Below are positions 23,306 to 33,271 of a stretch of 64,000 nucleotides of DNA, piece after piece. The notes beneath the pieces are model-generated. The model had not been told where the DNA came from. It saw nothing but the letters and a program-made list of their open reading frames with translations, and ran no database searches. The stretch is taken from positions 2,831,546-2,895,545 of the forward strand of contig NZ_CP036269.1 of assembly GCF_007744675.1 (NCBI RefSeq). Direction: 5' to 3'. The stretch's first letter is position 1, and each line of letters begins with the position of its first letter. Made by a program: the position numbers and the translations under genes. The DNA is from Gimesia alba (GTDB lineage: Bacteria; Planctomycetota; Planctomycetia; Planctomycetales; Planctomycetaceae).

Positions 23306-24034
23306 TTATTGACAGAGGACCCAGCCTCGCAGTTTGATACAGCAGGCTGAAGTGCAGTTTTTGGTATCAGCCCAGAGTTGAGAGCACCAGCCTCGTGGTT
23401 TTTCTGCAACCAGCGGAGGTCGTTCCAGATCGAACGTGACCGAAGGGACATAACGCTCTGATTTTACGATGCCTGTCACCAGCGAGGCGGGAGAAACTTT
23501 TGCCGGTGCATTGGCTTTCATCAGATTGCAGGCCGCTAAGGCATCAATCGCATATTCTGCACAGTGCACTCCCTTGGCGCGATTTCCCGTCAGATGATGT
23601 TTGATGGAATACGGCGTTCCCAGCTTTTGATCCAGAAAACGTTCATACTGAGCCGTCATTTGCTGGTTGAAGGCGGACCTGGGTTGAAAGACATGGATCG
23701 TGGCAGGACGCTGCGTGTTCAAATATCGTTTGAGCGTCAGGCAGCGGACTCCGGTTCCGTTCATGCTGTCGTAAACTAAGGGCTCTCCATTCCGCATGAC
23801 AATCATGGCGACGTGGGTGTAAGCGCTTTGCGTAAAAATTCGGACTGCCAGGCAGTCACCTTTACTGAAGAGCAGCGTGCCAGTTTGGACGCGGGAAGAA
23901 AGCGAATCGGCCAGTTGGTCGAAGGTCGTAAAATTGGCATTCATTTGCGGGGTTACAGCCTCGATGGGCTGATCATTCCTTTGGGGATCCTGTGGGGTGG
24001 AAGCTAAGACAGCAATCGACAGGAATAATGACAT
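23306..24034 (-). CDS. Exported YiiX-like permuted papain-like hydrolase
   Basis: 242 residues with a short N-terminal hydrophobic export signal (MSLFLSIAVLAS). The permuted NlpC/P60-type active site is visible: His in QSAYTHVAMIVMRNGEPLVY and Cys in AKGVHCAEYAIDAL, the order found in the YiiX/YaeF group. These enzymes are thought to cleave amide or ester bonds in peptidoglycan or lipids. The C-terminus has several Cys and Trp residues (WCSQLWADTKNCTSACC) that may form disulfides after export. It stands alone between a MITE-like repeat and a non-coding gap. Confidence 0.7.
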   Translation of the reverse strand: MSLFLSIAVLASTPQDPQRNDQPIEAVTPQMNANFTTFDQLADSLSSRVQTGTLLFSKGDCLAVRIFTQSAYTHVAMIVMRNGEPLVYDSMNGTGVRCLTLKRYLNTQRPATIHVFQPRSAFNQQMTAQYERFLDQKLGTPYSIKHHLTGNRAKGVHCAEYAIDALAACNLMKANAPAKVSPASLVTGIVKSERYVPSVTFDLERPPLVAEKPRGWCSQLWADTKNCTSACCIKLRGWVLCQ

Positions 24035-24282
24035 AACAGCCTCCTTCTGAAAAGATCAATCTACTACCGGCATGGGCAGATCTGCCTTGTGCCGAATTCG
24101 CTAATCTCAGTTGCTTCAATGATATTTTCACATCAGTTCTTCGTTGTCAACGAGAATCTCTTGGAAAAAGATCAGAAAAAAATGAGCGAATTCTGAAAAT
24201 CATTTCTGCAGAAGTCAGGCGGGGCGCATTGAAGTGCGAGAAAAATGATCAGTGACCCTCTGTTATATTCGCGAATCGTTTG

Positions 24283-25377
24283 TTATTCCGGTTTTCTGGC
24301 ACTGAGCATGAAATGGTGCACGGCGCCATCAATGGCGACATCGGTAAAGAGATCGAGCAGCCGGTGCGCGTACCATTGATATTGTTTGGTTGAGAACTGT
24401 AACAGCCCTCCCGGTTTTAATGCACGCAGACTTTTTTGTAGAAAGACTTCGCCTTGTTCTTCGCTGTTGAAATAGGATTTGTTGGTGAGAATATAATCAT
24501 AGGCCTCGGGTAAAATGCCCTGACCTTCCTCACATAACTCCACACTGACATTGGTCAATTGATTTTTGGCAATCCCCTGCTCCGTACATTTGACGGCGCG
24601 GGCATTGCTGTCAATGGCATGCACTGTGGCAGAGGGACAACGTGTGGCGGCGACGAATGCCACGACTCCCGAGCCGCAATCGACATTGAGAATGGTGGCG
24701 TTCTCTGACAATTCCATCAGATTGGTCAAAGCACGGGCGCTCTGGTTCGGACGACGGTGACTGAAAACGCCGGGCAGCGTGTAACCGTGCAACAGCGTCT
24801 CACTTTCCCGTACGACGAATTCATCGAGTAGAGTTTTCTTCTCAGGCAAATCCTGTGGTTTCTTTACCTGATAAATAATGCCGGCGTCTGACACGATCCG
24901 CGTGACTTTGTTGAACAGTGATCTCAGGAGCTTATGATATTCATAATCTTTGGTGCGCGACGAAGCGATGATCAACGTGCCTCCCGTTTGCAGGCTGTGT
25001 GCAGCGGAGAGTGTTAAGTCACGGATATACTCATCGGAAAACTGTTGCGCCAGCGGCAGCAGTGCGGCGTCATATTCGTCGACCGGGAATTCGCTGTCAC
25101 AGATGGTGCTCCATTCTGTGGAAATGGTTTGCTCTTCCTGGATGAGGCTGCACTTGTGCTGAATGCGGCTGGAAATGGTCTTGTCAAAACTGAAGCAGTC
25201 CACGTGCGTGCCTTCGATGTTGCGCTGCAATAGTGCCGTGGTCAGTTGATGCAGGTTCGATTGAAAACAGAGCGTGCGCGTGGCGCTCCATTCCGGAGTC
25301 AGATAGTCCAGCAGCATTTGTTCGGGCGGTGGTAACAGCTTTTTGAGGCGTTGTTTTTTTTTCGACTTACGCGACAT
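24283..25377 (-). CDS. RsmC-like class I methyltransferase with altered catalytic motif
   Basis: 364 residues, two-domain layout as in RsmC/RlmG rRNA guanine-N2 methyltransferases: a degenerate N-terminal methyltransferase-like half and a C-terminal catalytic half with TLPGVFSHRRPNQSARAL and the SAM motif ILNVDCGSGVVAFVAA, then AIDSNARAVKCTEQ. Where RsmC has NPPF, this protein reads ILTNKSYFNSEEQG, so the Asn-Pro-Pro motif that contacts the guanine amino group is missing. It may methylate another substrate or have lost activity. The N-terminus is strongly basic (SRKSKKKQRLKKLL), suggesting RNA binding. Confidence 0.7.
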   Translation of the reverse strand: MSRKSKKKQRLKKLLPPPEQMLLDYLTPEWSATRTLCFQSNLHQLTTALLQRNIEGTHVDCFSFDKTISSRIQHKCSLIQEEQTISTEWSTICDSEFPVDEYDAALLPLAQQFSDEYIRDLTLSAAHSLQTGGTLIIASSRTKDYEYHKLLRSLFNKVTRIVSDAGIIYQVKKPQDLPEKKTLLDEFVVRESETLLHGYTLPGVFSHRRPNQSARALTNLMELSENATILNVDCGSGVVAFVAATRCPSATVHAIDSNARAVKCTEQGIAKNQLTNVSVELCEEGQGILPEAYDYILTNKSYFNSEEQGEVFLQKSLRALKPGGLLQFSTKQYQWYAHRLLDLFTDVAIDGAVHHFMLSARKPE

Positions 25378-25444
25378 GGTGATTCATTTTCAGGAATTTG
25401 ATCAGACAGATTATCTCACAGGTGGATTTGCAGATTTTCGTCAA

Positions 25445-26710
25445 TTATAAAACCCGGCAGATAAAACATTTCAAGTAATGATTTTCAGGACAACTGGGAG
25501 AAACGGGGTGGTCAGCCGGTTGCCCTCTCTGTTCCAGAATCTGTAAGTGGCGTCCGGTGTGTTGAGAAACCGAAGCCAGCATCTGTTGAAAGTCTTGCTG
25601 GCTGATCAGTCCGGAGCAACTGCAGGTGACCAGGATCCCCCCCGGTTTCAAAACATCAAAGGCCAGACGGTTCAGGCTGAAGTAGCCTTTCAGCGCCTGT
25701 TTGACACCGCTGCGATGACGGGCCATTTTTGGCGGGTCCAAAATGACCGAGTCGAATTGTTCTCCGTCTGCTTTAAGCTGTTCCAGAACGCCATAGGCTT
25801 TCCCGGTTTCGAATTGAACCCGATTGCCGACGCCGTTCAGTTCCGCATTGGCTTTCGCCTGCTCAATGGCCGACTGTGAGGAGTCATAAGCGAGAACCGA
25901 TTGGGCTGCGCCGTTGATGACCGCGTTCAACGCAAAGGCGCCGGTGTAGCAATGAAGTTCCAGCAGGCGGTGGTTTTTGACATAGCGAGAGACAGCGAGA
26001 CGATTGTCGCGCTGATCCAGGTAGAAGCCGGTTTTCTGACCGGTGACCATACTCATGCCGTAGCGGACGTTGTTTTCTTCCAGAAAGAAATGTTCGGGAG
26101 GCGGGTCGCCGTCGAGTAACTGATCAGTGATTTCGAGCCCTTCTGCTTCGCGCATCCCCTTCTCTGTTCGCAGCCAGATGCCTTTGGGAGAAAAGCGGTC
26201 TTTGAGAAACTGAATGACCAGATCCTGTTTCAAAGAGAGTGCCAGGCTTGAGAATTGAACCAGGAACCATTCTCCATAGCGGTCAATCGTCAGCCCTGAG
26301 AGTTGATCGGCTTCGCTGAACACCAGACGGCAGCCAGTTGATTCCAGGGAATTGAGCAGTCCCACGGATTCGCGGAGTGCGACGGCCTGTTCCAGGCGAT
26401 TGAGCCAGAAGGCATCGTCGAATTCCTGTGTTTCCTCCCAGGAGTAGAGACGGACGCGGATATTGCTGTTCGCGTTAAATAAACCCCGGGCAATGAATTC
26501 CCCCTTGTCCGATTGCAGGATGACTTCCGTACCTGGTTCGGGAGAGCCTTCGATCCGGGAAATGGCACCGGCAAACACCCAGGGATGACGCCCAAAGAAC
26601 GGGAGCGCACGACGTGGCTTGAGTGTGACACGCGGCAGAGGTTTCGTTTCGGCAGCGGTTGTTTCGGTGGCGGTAGTCGCGTCAGCCTCGAGCGGGCTTG
26701 AATCACTCAT
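25445..26710 (-). CDS. rlmI: RlmI-type 23S rRNA cytosine-C5 methyltransferase
   Basis: 421 residues. A Thr/Ala-rich lead of about 25 residues precedes the PUA domain (VTLKPRRALPFFGRHPWVFAGAI), a middle EEHB-like domain (SGLTIDRYGEWFLVQFSSLAL, then MVTGQKTGFYLDQRDNR), and a Rossmann methyltransferase domain with LELHCYTGAFALNAVINGA and DPPKMARHRSGVKQAL. The C-terminal LVTCSCSGLISQQDF holds the second conserved Cys region. RlmI methylates C1962 of E. coli 23S rRNA; the exact base here is inferred by family. It is on the same strand as the RsmC-like gene, 67 bp upstream of it, so they may form an RNA-modification pair. Confidence 0.85.
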   Translation of the reverse strand: MSDSSPLEADATTATETTAAETKPLPRVTLKPRRALPFFGRHPWVFAGAISRIEGSPEPGTEVILQSDKGEFIARGLFNANSNIRVRLYSWEETQEFDDAFWLNRLEQAVALRESVGLLNSLESTGCRLVFSEADQLSGLTIDRYGEWFLVQFSSLALSLKQDLVIQFLKDRFSPKGIWLRTEKGMREAEGLEITDQLLDGDPPPEHFFLEENNVRYGMSMVTGQKTGFYLDQRDNRLAVSRYVKNHRLLELHCYTGAFALNAVINGAAQSVLAYDSSQSAIEQAKANAELNGVGNRVQFETGKAYGVLEQLKADGEQFDSVILDPPKMARHRSGVKQALKGYFSLNRLAFDVLKPGGILVTCSCSGLISQQDFQQMLASVSQHTGRHLQILEQRGQPADHPVSPSCPENHYLKCFICRVL

Positions 26711-26867
26711 GAGAGTTTTCTAATCAAAAAGATCGGTAGAGCGTTTGTCTCTATCGAAAAAGAAATAAGGGACGTTCATTCACAGCGCGAGCCGGGAATG
26801 AACAGAATGTTGATTGCTATGCGGTGCAAGCAGTCGTTCCGCATCGAAAGCGGCTTGCATTTATGAT

Positions 26868-27341
26868 TTATGCTTCACTGGAAGTCGATTTGGTCGTGCC
26901 TTCCACTTCCGCAAGATAAGCCAGCAGTCGATCCCGTTCGTTTGTCAGATGTCTGACACGCAAGAGAGAACGGACACGCGTTGTGAGTTCAATGCGATTC
27001 ACGGGTTTGGTTAAAAAGTCATCACAGCCCGCTTGAACGGATTTTTCAATGTCTCCCATTTCATTCAAAGCCGTAATGATGAGAATGGGGATATCTCTGG
27101 TCTCTTCATTTTGTTTCAGTTGCGTACAAACTTCGTAGCCACTGAGTTTGGGCATCATGATATCCAGCAGGATCAGGTCCGGTTCGATCTCGGCGACTTT
27201 ATCCAGCGTTTCTTTTCCGTCATACGCCATGAACGTTTCATAGCCTTCATCCAACAGGTAGGCATCCAGCAGTTCGCAGTTCTGATGGTTGTCATCTGCG
27301 ATAAGTATTTTTGAATTCTTCAAAGAGATTTCAGACGACAT
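26868..27341 (-). CDS. Stand-alone response regulator (CheY-like receiver)
   Basis: 157 residues with a single receiver domain: acidic pair DDNHQN, phospho-acceptor Asp in PDLILLDIMMPKLSGYEV, Thr/Ala switch in ILIITALNEMGD and Lys in CDDFLTKPVNRIEL. The remaining about 35 residues are helical and contain no DNA-binding or enzymatic output domain. It would act by protein contact, relaying a phosphate from an unlinked histidine kinase. No kinase gene is adjacent. Confidence 0.88.
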   Translation of the reverse strand: MSSEISLKNSKILIADDNHQNCELLDAYLLDEGYETFMAYDGKETLDKVAEIEPDLILLDIMMPKLSGYEVCTQLKQNEETRDIPILIITALNEMGDIEKSVQAGCDDFLTKPVNRIELTTRVRSLLRVRHLTNERDRLLAYLAEVEGTTKSTSSEA

Positions 27342-27518
27342 ATTCGTTTGCCTAAAGTGTAAGATCGATTGAAAATCTGGCCCGCTCAGTTGGCATGAAG
27401 CATGATTTCATGCACTCTGAAAGTAATTTATCTCATTTACCGGGGAATCACAACAACCGCTTCCCCGTTTTTTACTGGCCGCTGCTCGTTTTCTGGGTGA
27501 TTTCTATGAGAACCCGAT

Positions 27519-28178
27519 TCATGCGCAACGGCAATTGTTCCCACATCCGTTTGATTCGAGTTGTGAAGTCGGACGTTTGCAGCCGCAGCTCTGTTTGTTG
27601 CAGCCACAGCCTGACTGGGTGGCTCCTACCGCTTTGGTGACGGGGGATGCCGCGATCAGTCGACGGAGCAGGACTTCATTAATCCGCCCGCGAAAACGAA
27701 TCTTGCCATCAAAGGCCACAACAGGGACACACGTTCCAAACTGTTCGACGAGTGCCGGGTCGCTGTAGATATCGACAAAATCAGCGGGAGGCAGGTAGGC
27801 CGCGTAATCTTCCAGGATTTCTGCTGCTTCCTCACACAGAGGGCAGTTTTCTTTGGTATAAACGAAGAGGGTTTGAAATCGCTGGCCCTGCTCTTCGGGC
27901 ATCCAGTCTTCTTTTTTCTGGCTGACGTGATTGCGTTCGGCGTGTTTCATTTCCGTACTGGAAACCTGTTTCAGGACGGCAACGCCGCCACACGACAGGC
28001 AAAGTGCCAGTAATTGCCAAATTGCAGGGCTCTGATACCAGGAACGCGGCATATTGAATGGAAGCCATTCGGTCCCGGTCAGCGAGAGGGCTAAAATACC
28101 TAAGCCTAGAAATAGCATAGAGTTCCCCAAAAAAGGGAGCCCTTTAGGAAGTTCTTCTTTGTGTGCGATTGTGCTCAT
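27519..28178 (-). CDS. Membrane-anchored glutaredoxin-like protein with Cys-rich tail
   Basis: 219 residues. Two membrane segments (LPFLGNSMLFLGLGILALSL; IWQLLALCLSCGGVAVL) precede a thioredoxin-fold domain of the glutaredoxin-like DUF836 type (TLFVYTKENCPLCEEAAEIL with a CPLC active site; CVPVVAFDGKIRFRGRINE). The C-terminal 35 residues carry eight Cys in a CGCNKQSCGCK ... CGNNCRCA pattern that looks like a metal-binding knot. The topology suggests a thiol-disulfide or metal-handling function at the membrane. The start ATG is at 28178. No neighbour points to a pathway. Confidence 0.7.
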   Translation of the reverse strand: MSTIAHKEELPKGLPFLGNSMLFLGLGILALSLTGTEWLPFNMPRSWYQSPAIWQLLALCLSCGGVAVLKQVSSTEMKHAERNHVSQKKEDWMPEEQGQRFQTLFVYTKENCPLCEEAAEILEDYAAYLPPADFVDIYSDPALVEQFGTCVPVVAFDGKIRFRGRINEVLLRRLIAASPVTKAVGATQSGCGCNKQSCGCKRPTSQLESNGCGNNCRCA

Positions 28179-28553
28179 ATGATTTTCCTCGGTCGCATCC
28201 CTTCTCTCTGACTCTGTACGGAGTACCCTACCCTTCGTCGCTCTCTATAATAATCATCGAAATTCTTCCTGGAATATTATAGTCAATTGCCCTGCTTTTT
28301 AAATCTCTTGGTGGTTTTCACAAGCCAGATTGGTGGATCGGGGCAGAAATCGGGAGTTTTGAATACTGTTCAAAAGGTCCTTTTGGGAATCGCGGGGAAA
28401 ATGGTCCTGGATGCAGTGCTTTGGCATTATCGGGGATTCGAGAGATTCCCTAAACCAATACTGGTCAGTCACTAAAACGGATGCTAGAGTGTTACTATTA
28501 CCTTGCTAAGTATTGAGATTCATCGCAGGACACGTTGAGCGAATTGGTAGAGA
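28179..28553. other. Divergent intergenic region, no gene recognised
   Basis: About 375 bp between the glutaredoxin-like gene (minus) and the kinase gene (plus). A 62-codon open frame at 28287-28475 has no protein-like features. I see no structured RNA. Confidence 0.4.
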
Positions 28554-31376
28554 ATGGCAGGAAAACTAACGGCCGAAGGGTTTTTAAACCTGGTAAAACA
28601 AAGCGGTTTGGTTTCGGTCGATCAACTGAAAAAACTCCTCTCCGAATATCAGGAACAAGGGATCAAGCTGGGTGAACGGGAACCGGCTGAGATCGCTGAC
28701 GAACTGATTCAGCGGACGCTTCTGACGCGCTGGCAGGCTAATAAGCTGCTGCAAGGCAAGCACAAGGGTTTTTTCCTTGGAAAATACCGTTTGCTGGACT
28801 TAGTCGGAAAAGGGGGCATGAGCTCGGTCTATCTGGCGGAGCATGTGCTGATGCGTCGCCGCTGTGCGATCAAAGTACTCCCTTCTAAACGTGTGAATGA
28901 CGCCTCTTACCTGGCGCGGTTTCATCGCGAAGCGCAGGCGGTGGCCTCACTGGATCATCCGAATATCGTGCGTGCCTACGACGTCGACCATGAAATGGAA
29001 AATGACGCCGAGATTCATTTTCTGGTCATGGAATATGTAGACGGACAGGATTTGCAGGAGATCGTGACGAAGAACGGCGCGCTCGAGTTTCGTGATGCCG
29101 TCAATTATATTCGGCAGGCAGCCAAAGGGTTGGCCCACGCGCATGAAGCCGATATGGTGCACCGGGACGTGAAGCCGGGCAATTTGCTGGTCGATTCCAA
29201 AGGAGTGGTCAAGATTCTCGATTTGGGTCTGGCCCGTTTCTTTCACGAAGGCGAAGACAAATCGCTGACGATTGCCCATGACGAAAAAGTATTGGGGACG
29301 GCTGATTATCTGGCGCCGGAGCAGGCGATTGACAGTCACATGGTCGATTCCCGAGCAGATATTTACAGCCTGGGATGTACGCTCTACTTTTTGTTGACAG
29401 GACATCCCCCTTTCACCGAAGGCACGCTCGCGCAGCGTCTGATGGCTCATCAAACTAAAGAGCCGCCGCCGATTACCAAAGACCGGCCTGATACTCCCGA
29501 AGATCTGGTGAAGATCTTAGAGAAAATGATGGCCAAAGATCGCGACGAACGCTATCAGACGGCCGATGAAACCGCAGATGCCTTGTTTGAATGGCTGCAG
29601 AATAATACAGACGAAGAGTGGCGGCAAAATAATTTAAGTAGTGGTCTGGGATCGGGGGTTGGTTTATCGCAATCGGCTTCCGGAGCGCAGGATCAACAGA
29701 AAAAAAATCCCGAACTGGCTGCCTTTCTCTCTAATCTGAAAGAAGAATCAGGGATTCAAAAAGGCCCTGGTTCTGGTGAAGTCAAACAGAAGCCGGGCAG
29801 CTCACCAGAGCAGCCAGCCACTAAGCCTTCCTCGGACGTCCGTGGTTCTTCGGTCATCAAAGAGGACAAAATCAGTTCTGCATCGACGCGGATCGCAGGG
29901 GCGGCAGAAACTCAGCAGAAACTGGAACCGAAACCGACTGCTCCCGCCGCGAAACCGGTCAAGAAACCAGTTGCCAAGCCGGTTGCGAAACCGGTTGCCA
30001 AGGCAGTCAAACGCCCCGCGAAAAAAACAGCTCCGGTAGTCGAAGCACTGCCTTCCGACTCGGCTGTGATGGAAGCGGAGCCGGATGAAATGGAGGCAGA
30101 AGTCGTTGAAGAGGCGGCACCGGCTGAACTCTCACTGACCAGCCAGAAATGGTTTATGCCCGCAGTCGTGGGGGGCGGGATTGGTCTGCTGTTGATTGCA
30201 GGCGTGGTGATGTTTGCATTGTCGGGGGGAGCAGAAGAAAAGCCACAGGAAAAACAGGTTGCCCAGCCCGAAGAGGCAGAGAAAAAAACTCCCGAACCGG
30301 AGACGCTGCCTGAGGAAATTAAAGTTGGTCCTGAAGAGCAATATAAAACGATCGCTGCAGTGCTCAAAGACATTCAGATTGTTTTCGGTAAAACCTTTGG
30401 AGTCGACAGCAAGCATTACACGATCAAAGTGGTTGCAGGCCAGGAGCTAAAAGAACGCATCCAGATCGATAATTCAAGTCTGAGTTATCCCAAGGGAATC
30501 ACGATTGTTGCGGAGAGTGGTAAGCCGGTGATCCTTGCACCTGACGGGCCGGAACCGGTGATTCAGTTAAAGGGGATGGAAGGGTTGACGATCGACGGTT
30601 TTCTGATCAAAGCTCAGGGGAAAAAAGTCGCGGTTCAGTTGGCCGATTATCTGGTGGGGACCAAACTCAAAAATCTGAAAATTAATGATTATCAGTCGAC
30701 CGGCATTCTGGCTACCGGCGTTTCCGGGCTGAATGATGAGCCGTTTCTGTTGGAGAATGTCAGACTCAAAGCGGGAAGTCCTCAAGCGATTGGCCTCGAT
30801 TTTACTGGCGAGACGAATCACAGCATTATGATGTCCAATGTGCGTTGTCTGAATGCAATGCAGACAGGGGTGCGGTTTTCTTCGAGTGTCAGAAACACGC
30901 ATATTAAAGAATCGATCTTTTCAGAATCGTCGACCGGCATCCGCTTTGAATTACAGGGGGATGACCTCAGTAATTTGAAATTGACGAACAACACGTTTTT
31001 TATCGTGAATGCGGGGATTGTGATCACCGCCATGCCCGGGCCAGGGAGTGAAGCCATTCAGATTTCCCGTAATCTGTTTGCCACCCTCGAAGGTGCCGAA
31101 GCGAAAGTCGAACAGCAGAACGATCCCAAAGTCTGGGCCAAAATTCTGACCGCGCAGGAAAATTATTCTTCGCGCACCGCACCCAAGCCGATCCCCGCTG
31201 ATGAACTGGATCTGTTCAAAAACAAAGGCAAACGGGGTGATGCCAATTTGAGTAACTTTGTTTCGACGACACCCGGCGATGAGAAATTCCTCTCCCCTGC
31301 CCCGGATAATCCAGCCCGCAAAGTCGCCGGCACCCCCGGCGGCATGAAACCGTATGTCGGCGCCGTTGGTCCGTAA
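28554..31376 (+). CDS. Transmembrane Ser/Thr kinase with beta-helix extracytoplasmic domain
   Basis: 940 residues. An N-terminal helical domain (about 1-75) is shared by many planctomycete kinases ([27 protein letters not shown]). The kinase domain (about 78-350) has [20 protein letters not shown], the catalytic loop [18 protein letters not shown] (DLG instead of DFG) and YLAPEQ. A long Lys/Pro/Ala-rich linker with [11 protein letters not shown] repeats leads to one membrane segment (about 530-555). The outer part, residues about 590-930, has repeated short beta strands such as [12 protein letters not shown] and [16 protein letters not shown], fitting a right-handed parallel beta-helix. It looks like a receptor kinase that senses a polysaccharide or other outer ligand. 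Confidence 0.85.
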   Translation: MAGKLTAEGFLNLVKQSGLVSVDQLKKLLSEYQEQGIKLGEREPAEIADELIQRTLLTRWQANKLLQGKHKGFFLGKYRLLDLVGKGGMSSVYLAEHVLMRRRCAIKVLPSKRVNDASYLARFHREAQAVASLDHPNIVRAYDVDHEMENDAEIHFLVMEYVDGQDLQEIVTKNGALEFRDAVNYIRQAAKGLAHAHEADMVHRDVKPGNLLVDSKGVVKILDLGLARFFHEGEDKSLTIAHDEKVLGTADYLAPEQAIDSHMVDSRADIYSLGCTLYFLLTGHPPFTEGTLAQRLMAHQTKEPPPITKDRPDTPEDLVKILEKMMAKDRDERYQTADETADALFEWLQNNTDEEWRQNNLSSGLGSGVGLSQSASGAQDQQKKNPELAAFLSNLKEESGIQKGPGSGEVKQKPGSSPEQPATKPSSDVRGSSVIKEDKISSASTRIAGAAETQQKLEPKPTAPAAKPVKKPVAKPVAKPVAKAVKRPAKKTAPVVEALPSDSAVMEAEPDEMEAEVVEEAAPAELSLTSQKWFMPAVVGGGIGLLLIAGVVMFALSGGAEEKPQEKQVAQPEEAEKKTPEPETLPEEIKVGPEEQYKTIAAVLKDIQIVFGKTFGVDSKHYTIKVVAGQELKERIQIDNSSLSYPKGITIVAESGKPVILAPDGPEPVIQLKGMEGLTIDGFLIKAQGKKVAVQLADYLVGTKLKNLKINDYQSTGILATGVSGLNDEPFLLENVRLKAGSPQAIGLDFTGETNHSIMMSNVRCLNAMQTGVRFSSSVRNTHIKESIFSESSTGIRFELQGDDLSNLKLTNNTFFIVNAGIVITAMPGPGSEAIQISRNLFATLEGAEAKVEQQNDPKVWAKILTAQENYSSRTAPKPIPADELDLFKNKGKRGDANLSNFVSTTPGDEKFLSPAPDNPARKVAGTPGGMKPYVGAVGP

Positions 31377-31494
31377 GTGACTTACCTGGGTGGGACCGAA
31401 TATAATTCGGTCCGAGCGCAGCGAGCAGGAAATTGACAGGAAAAAGTGGCGAATGATCCTGCCGCGATGATATTGAAAATGAGCGCTGGGGTGG

Positions 31495-31516
31495 CACTGT
31501 TGGCTTGCCAACAGTG
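31495..31516. repeat. REP-like palindrome, family A
   Basis: Arms CACTGTTGGC and GCCAACAGTG around TT. Other family A copies noted: 32931-32952, 35282-35304, 36956-36977, 40504-40525, 47555-47577, 47881-47903, 48600-48622, 48679-48701, 52343-52365, 53086-53108. All are intergenic. Confidence 0.85.
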
Positions 31517-31577
31517 AACGGGAAAAGTTATCTGATTTACGAGTTAATATTGAAAAGACGCAAGATTCTAAAATTAT

Positions 31578-32672
31578 TTACGTCAGTCCCAGGTCTTCGT
31601 AAATCGCGTCGTTGATCTCTTTCGCGCGGCGTTGATGTTTGGGTTCGCCCGGTCTGCCATTCGCCACGACGGCGACCACCAGTTCTCGCTCCGGGTCTGC
31701 AAAGGCAATGGACGACTGCGAACCGCCGTGCCCGAAGGTTGCTTCGGAAGCATATTTGCCGAAGCCATAAGGGACGGTTTCGTCACCGTAGCGATTGGAG
31801 TTCACGATGAAGCCCAATCCGTAGTCGACCGTGTGCTGCAGCGTCAGGTCGAATTCGCCGATGCGGTGTCGGCTGGTCATGGTCTCGACTGTCTGCGGTT
31901 CAAACAGCGGCATGCCTTCATTCAGCAGGCATTCATAAAACCAGCCCAGTTCGCGAATGGGGCCGCGCGCATTGCCGCCCGGCGAGGGGGTCACGCATCG
32001 GGGGGCTGCATGCCAGTCCGTGAGCTGTATCTCCCCTTTTTCGCGCTGATAGACATACGCGATCTTGTCCTGGATCTGCTCATAGACCTCAGGCGGCATG
32101 CCCACCCAGCTGTCTGACATGCCCAGTGGCTCCAGAATCAGCTCCCGCATCAGTTCGGGATACGGTTTTTCCGTGAGCCGTTGCAGGACTTCTCCCAGAA
32201 TGAACCAGCTGGAGGTGACATGATAGCCGGCTGTTTTCCCGATTTGCCAGTTCTCTTCCAGGGGCGCATCATAAATGCGCTGCAATGTTTCGTTCCAGCT
32301 CAGTTCCGGCCAGCCGGTATCCACGGGACGAAAGCCGGCGGTATGGTTGAGCAGATGGAGTAACGTGATTGGTTCTTTACCGTGTGTGCCGAACTCGGGG
32401 ATGTATTTGGTAACGCGATCATCGAGACCCAGTTTTCCCTGTTCCCAGAGACGAGCGATGGCCATCGCCGTCAGTGGTTTGCCGGCGGAGAGCCAGAGAT
32501 TGATCGTATTTTCCGTCATCGGTATGCCGGGCCGGGCTTCGCCGACGCCGGTATCAGCGATCACCGCTCCCTGGTGTGAGACATAAATCTGAACGCCGGT
32601 ATGCAGTTCTTTTTCGATGCCTTCCAGGATACGCTGATGGGTTGAGGGCAGACGATCTTGCAGAGACGACAC
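31578..32672 (-). CDS. Beta-lactamase-family serine hydrolase
   Basis: 364 residues with the class C beta-lactamase/CubicO fold: SxxK as SAGKPLTAMAIARLW after NTINLWL (catalytic Ser about residue 62), and the HGGSQSS segment near the C-terminus that takes the place of the KTG-type box. Such proteins hydrolyse esters or peptides, and many members have unknown substrates. There is no signal peptide, so it is predicted cytoplasmic. The ATG at 32672 gives MSSLQDRLPSTHQRIL. It is preceded by a large non-coding stretch with repeats. Confidence 0.8.
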   Translation of the reverse strand: MSSLQDRLPSTHQRILEGIEKELHTGVQIYVSHQGAVIADTGVGEARPGIPMTENTINLWLSAGKPLTAMAIARLWEQGKLGLDDRVTKYIPEFGTHGKEPITLLHLLNHTAGFRPVDTGWPELSWNETLQRIYDAPLEENWQIGKTAGYHVTSSWFILGEVLQRLTEKPYPELMRELILEPLGMSDSWVGMPPEVYEQIQDKIAYVYQREKGEIQLTDWHAAPRCVTPSPGGNARGPIRELGWFYECLLNEGMPLFEPQTVETMTSRHRIGEFDLTLQHTVDYGLGFIVNSNRYGDETVPYGFGKYASEATFGHGGSQSSIAFADPERELVVAVVANGRPGEPKHQRRAKEINDAIYEDLGLT

Positions 32673-32848
32673 GGGAGACTTTCTGATTTGATGGAACGGA
32701 AAAAACAGGCTTGTTGAATTTCGCTTTTAGCGGAAGCGAGGCGGTAATTCAACTATAGATGAGAAAGGCATAGTTACATGGAACCTGGATCGTGTTGTTT
32801 CTCTATCCATTTACTGTGATTTGGGGCATGTTTCCACCGTCGTACCAG

Positions 32849-32872
32849 CACTGTCGGACAAGCCGAGCAGTG
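32849..32872. repeat. REP-like palindrome, family B
   Basis: CACTGTCGG, loop ACAAG, CCGAGCAGTG (imperfect). Other copies: 35383-35405 (opposite orientation), 36886-36909, 40435-40458, 51586-51608 (perfect arms CACTGTCGG/CCGACAGTG). Confidence 0.8.
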
Positions 32873-32981
32873 GCACACAACCGATGAAACTTGTCTCCAA
32901 TAATACCAAATATGAGACACGCGGGGGTGGCACTGTTGGCTTGCCAACAGTGAACGGGAACACGCTATCGCAAAAGGAAAA

Positions 32982-33120
32982 GTAGCGACAACCCTATGTG
33001 GTTGCCCGCGGCATTGATGTGGATTGTGTGTTGACGTGCAGCGTTGATTCTGGTTCCGTTCGGAGCGTGATGTAAAATCGAATGTCGCCAGGCGGGCTGA
33101 CACATAGGCACTGCCCCTAC
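32982..33120. repeat. MITE-like element, about 139 bp, copy A
   Basis: Imperfect terminal inverted repeats of about 28 bp: starts GTAGCGACAACCCTATGTGG, ends GGCACTGCCCCTAC. The middle shares TTGACGTG and TTCTGGTTCCGTTC with copy C (40555-40693) and in part with copy D (50428-50563). It is non-coding. Confidence 0.75.
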
Positions 33121-33271
33121 GAATCATTGAGGGTCGAATATCTGGGTATCGAACCATGCTGTTGATTCCTGTCTGAAACGAGTTCTGTTATGATGCATGC
33201 TGCATTCGTTCGTCGGCGCAAGATGACGAATCTTTGACTGCCTGTTTTGAAGGGAAGCGAGGCGACCTGCC

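Larger units (their letters stand above)
32673..33271. other. Intergenic region made mostly of composite repeats
   Basis: Holds a family B palindrome (32849-32872), a family A palindrome (32931-32952) and a MITE-like element (32982-33120) in that order. No gene seen. Confidence 0.7.
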
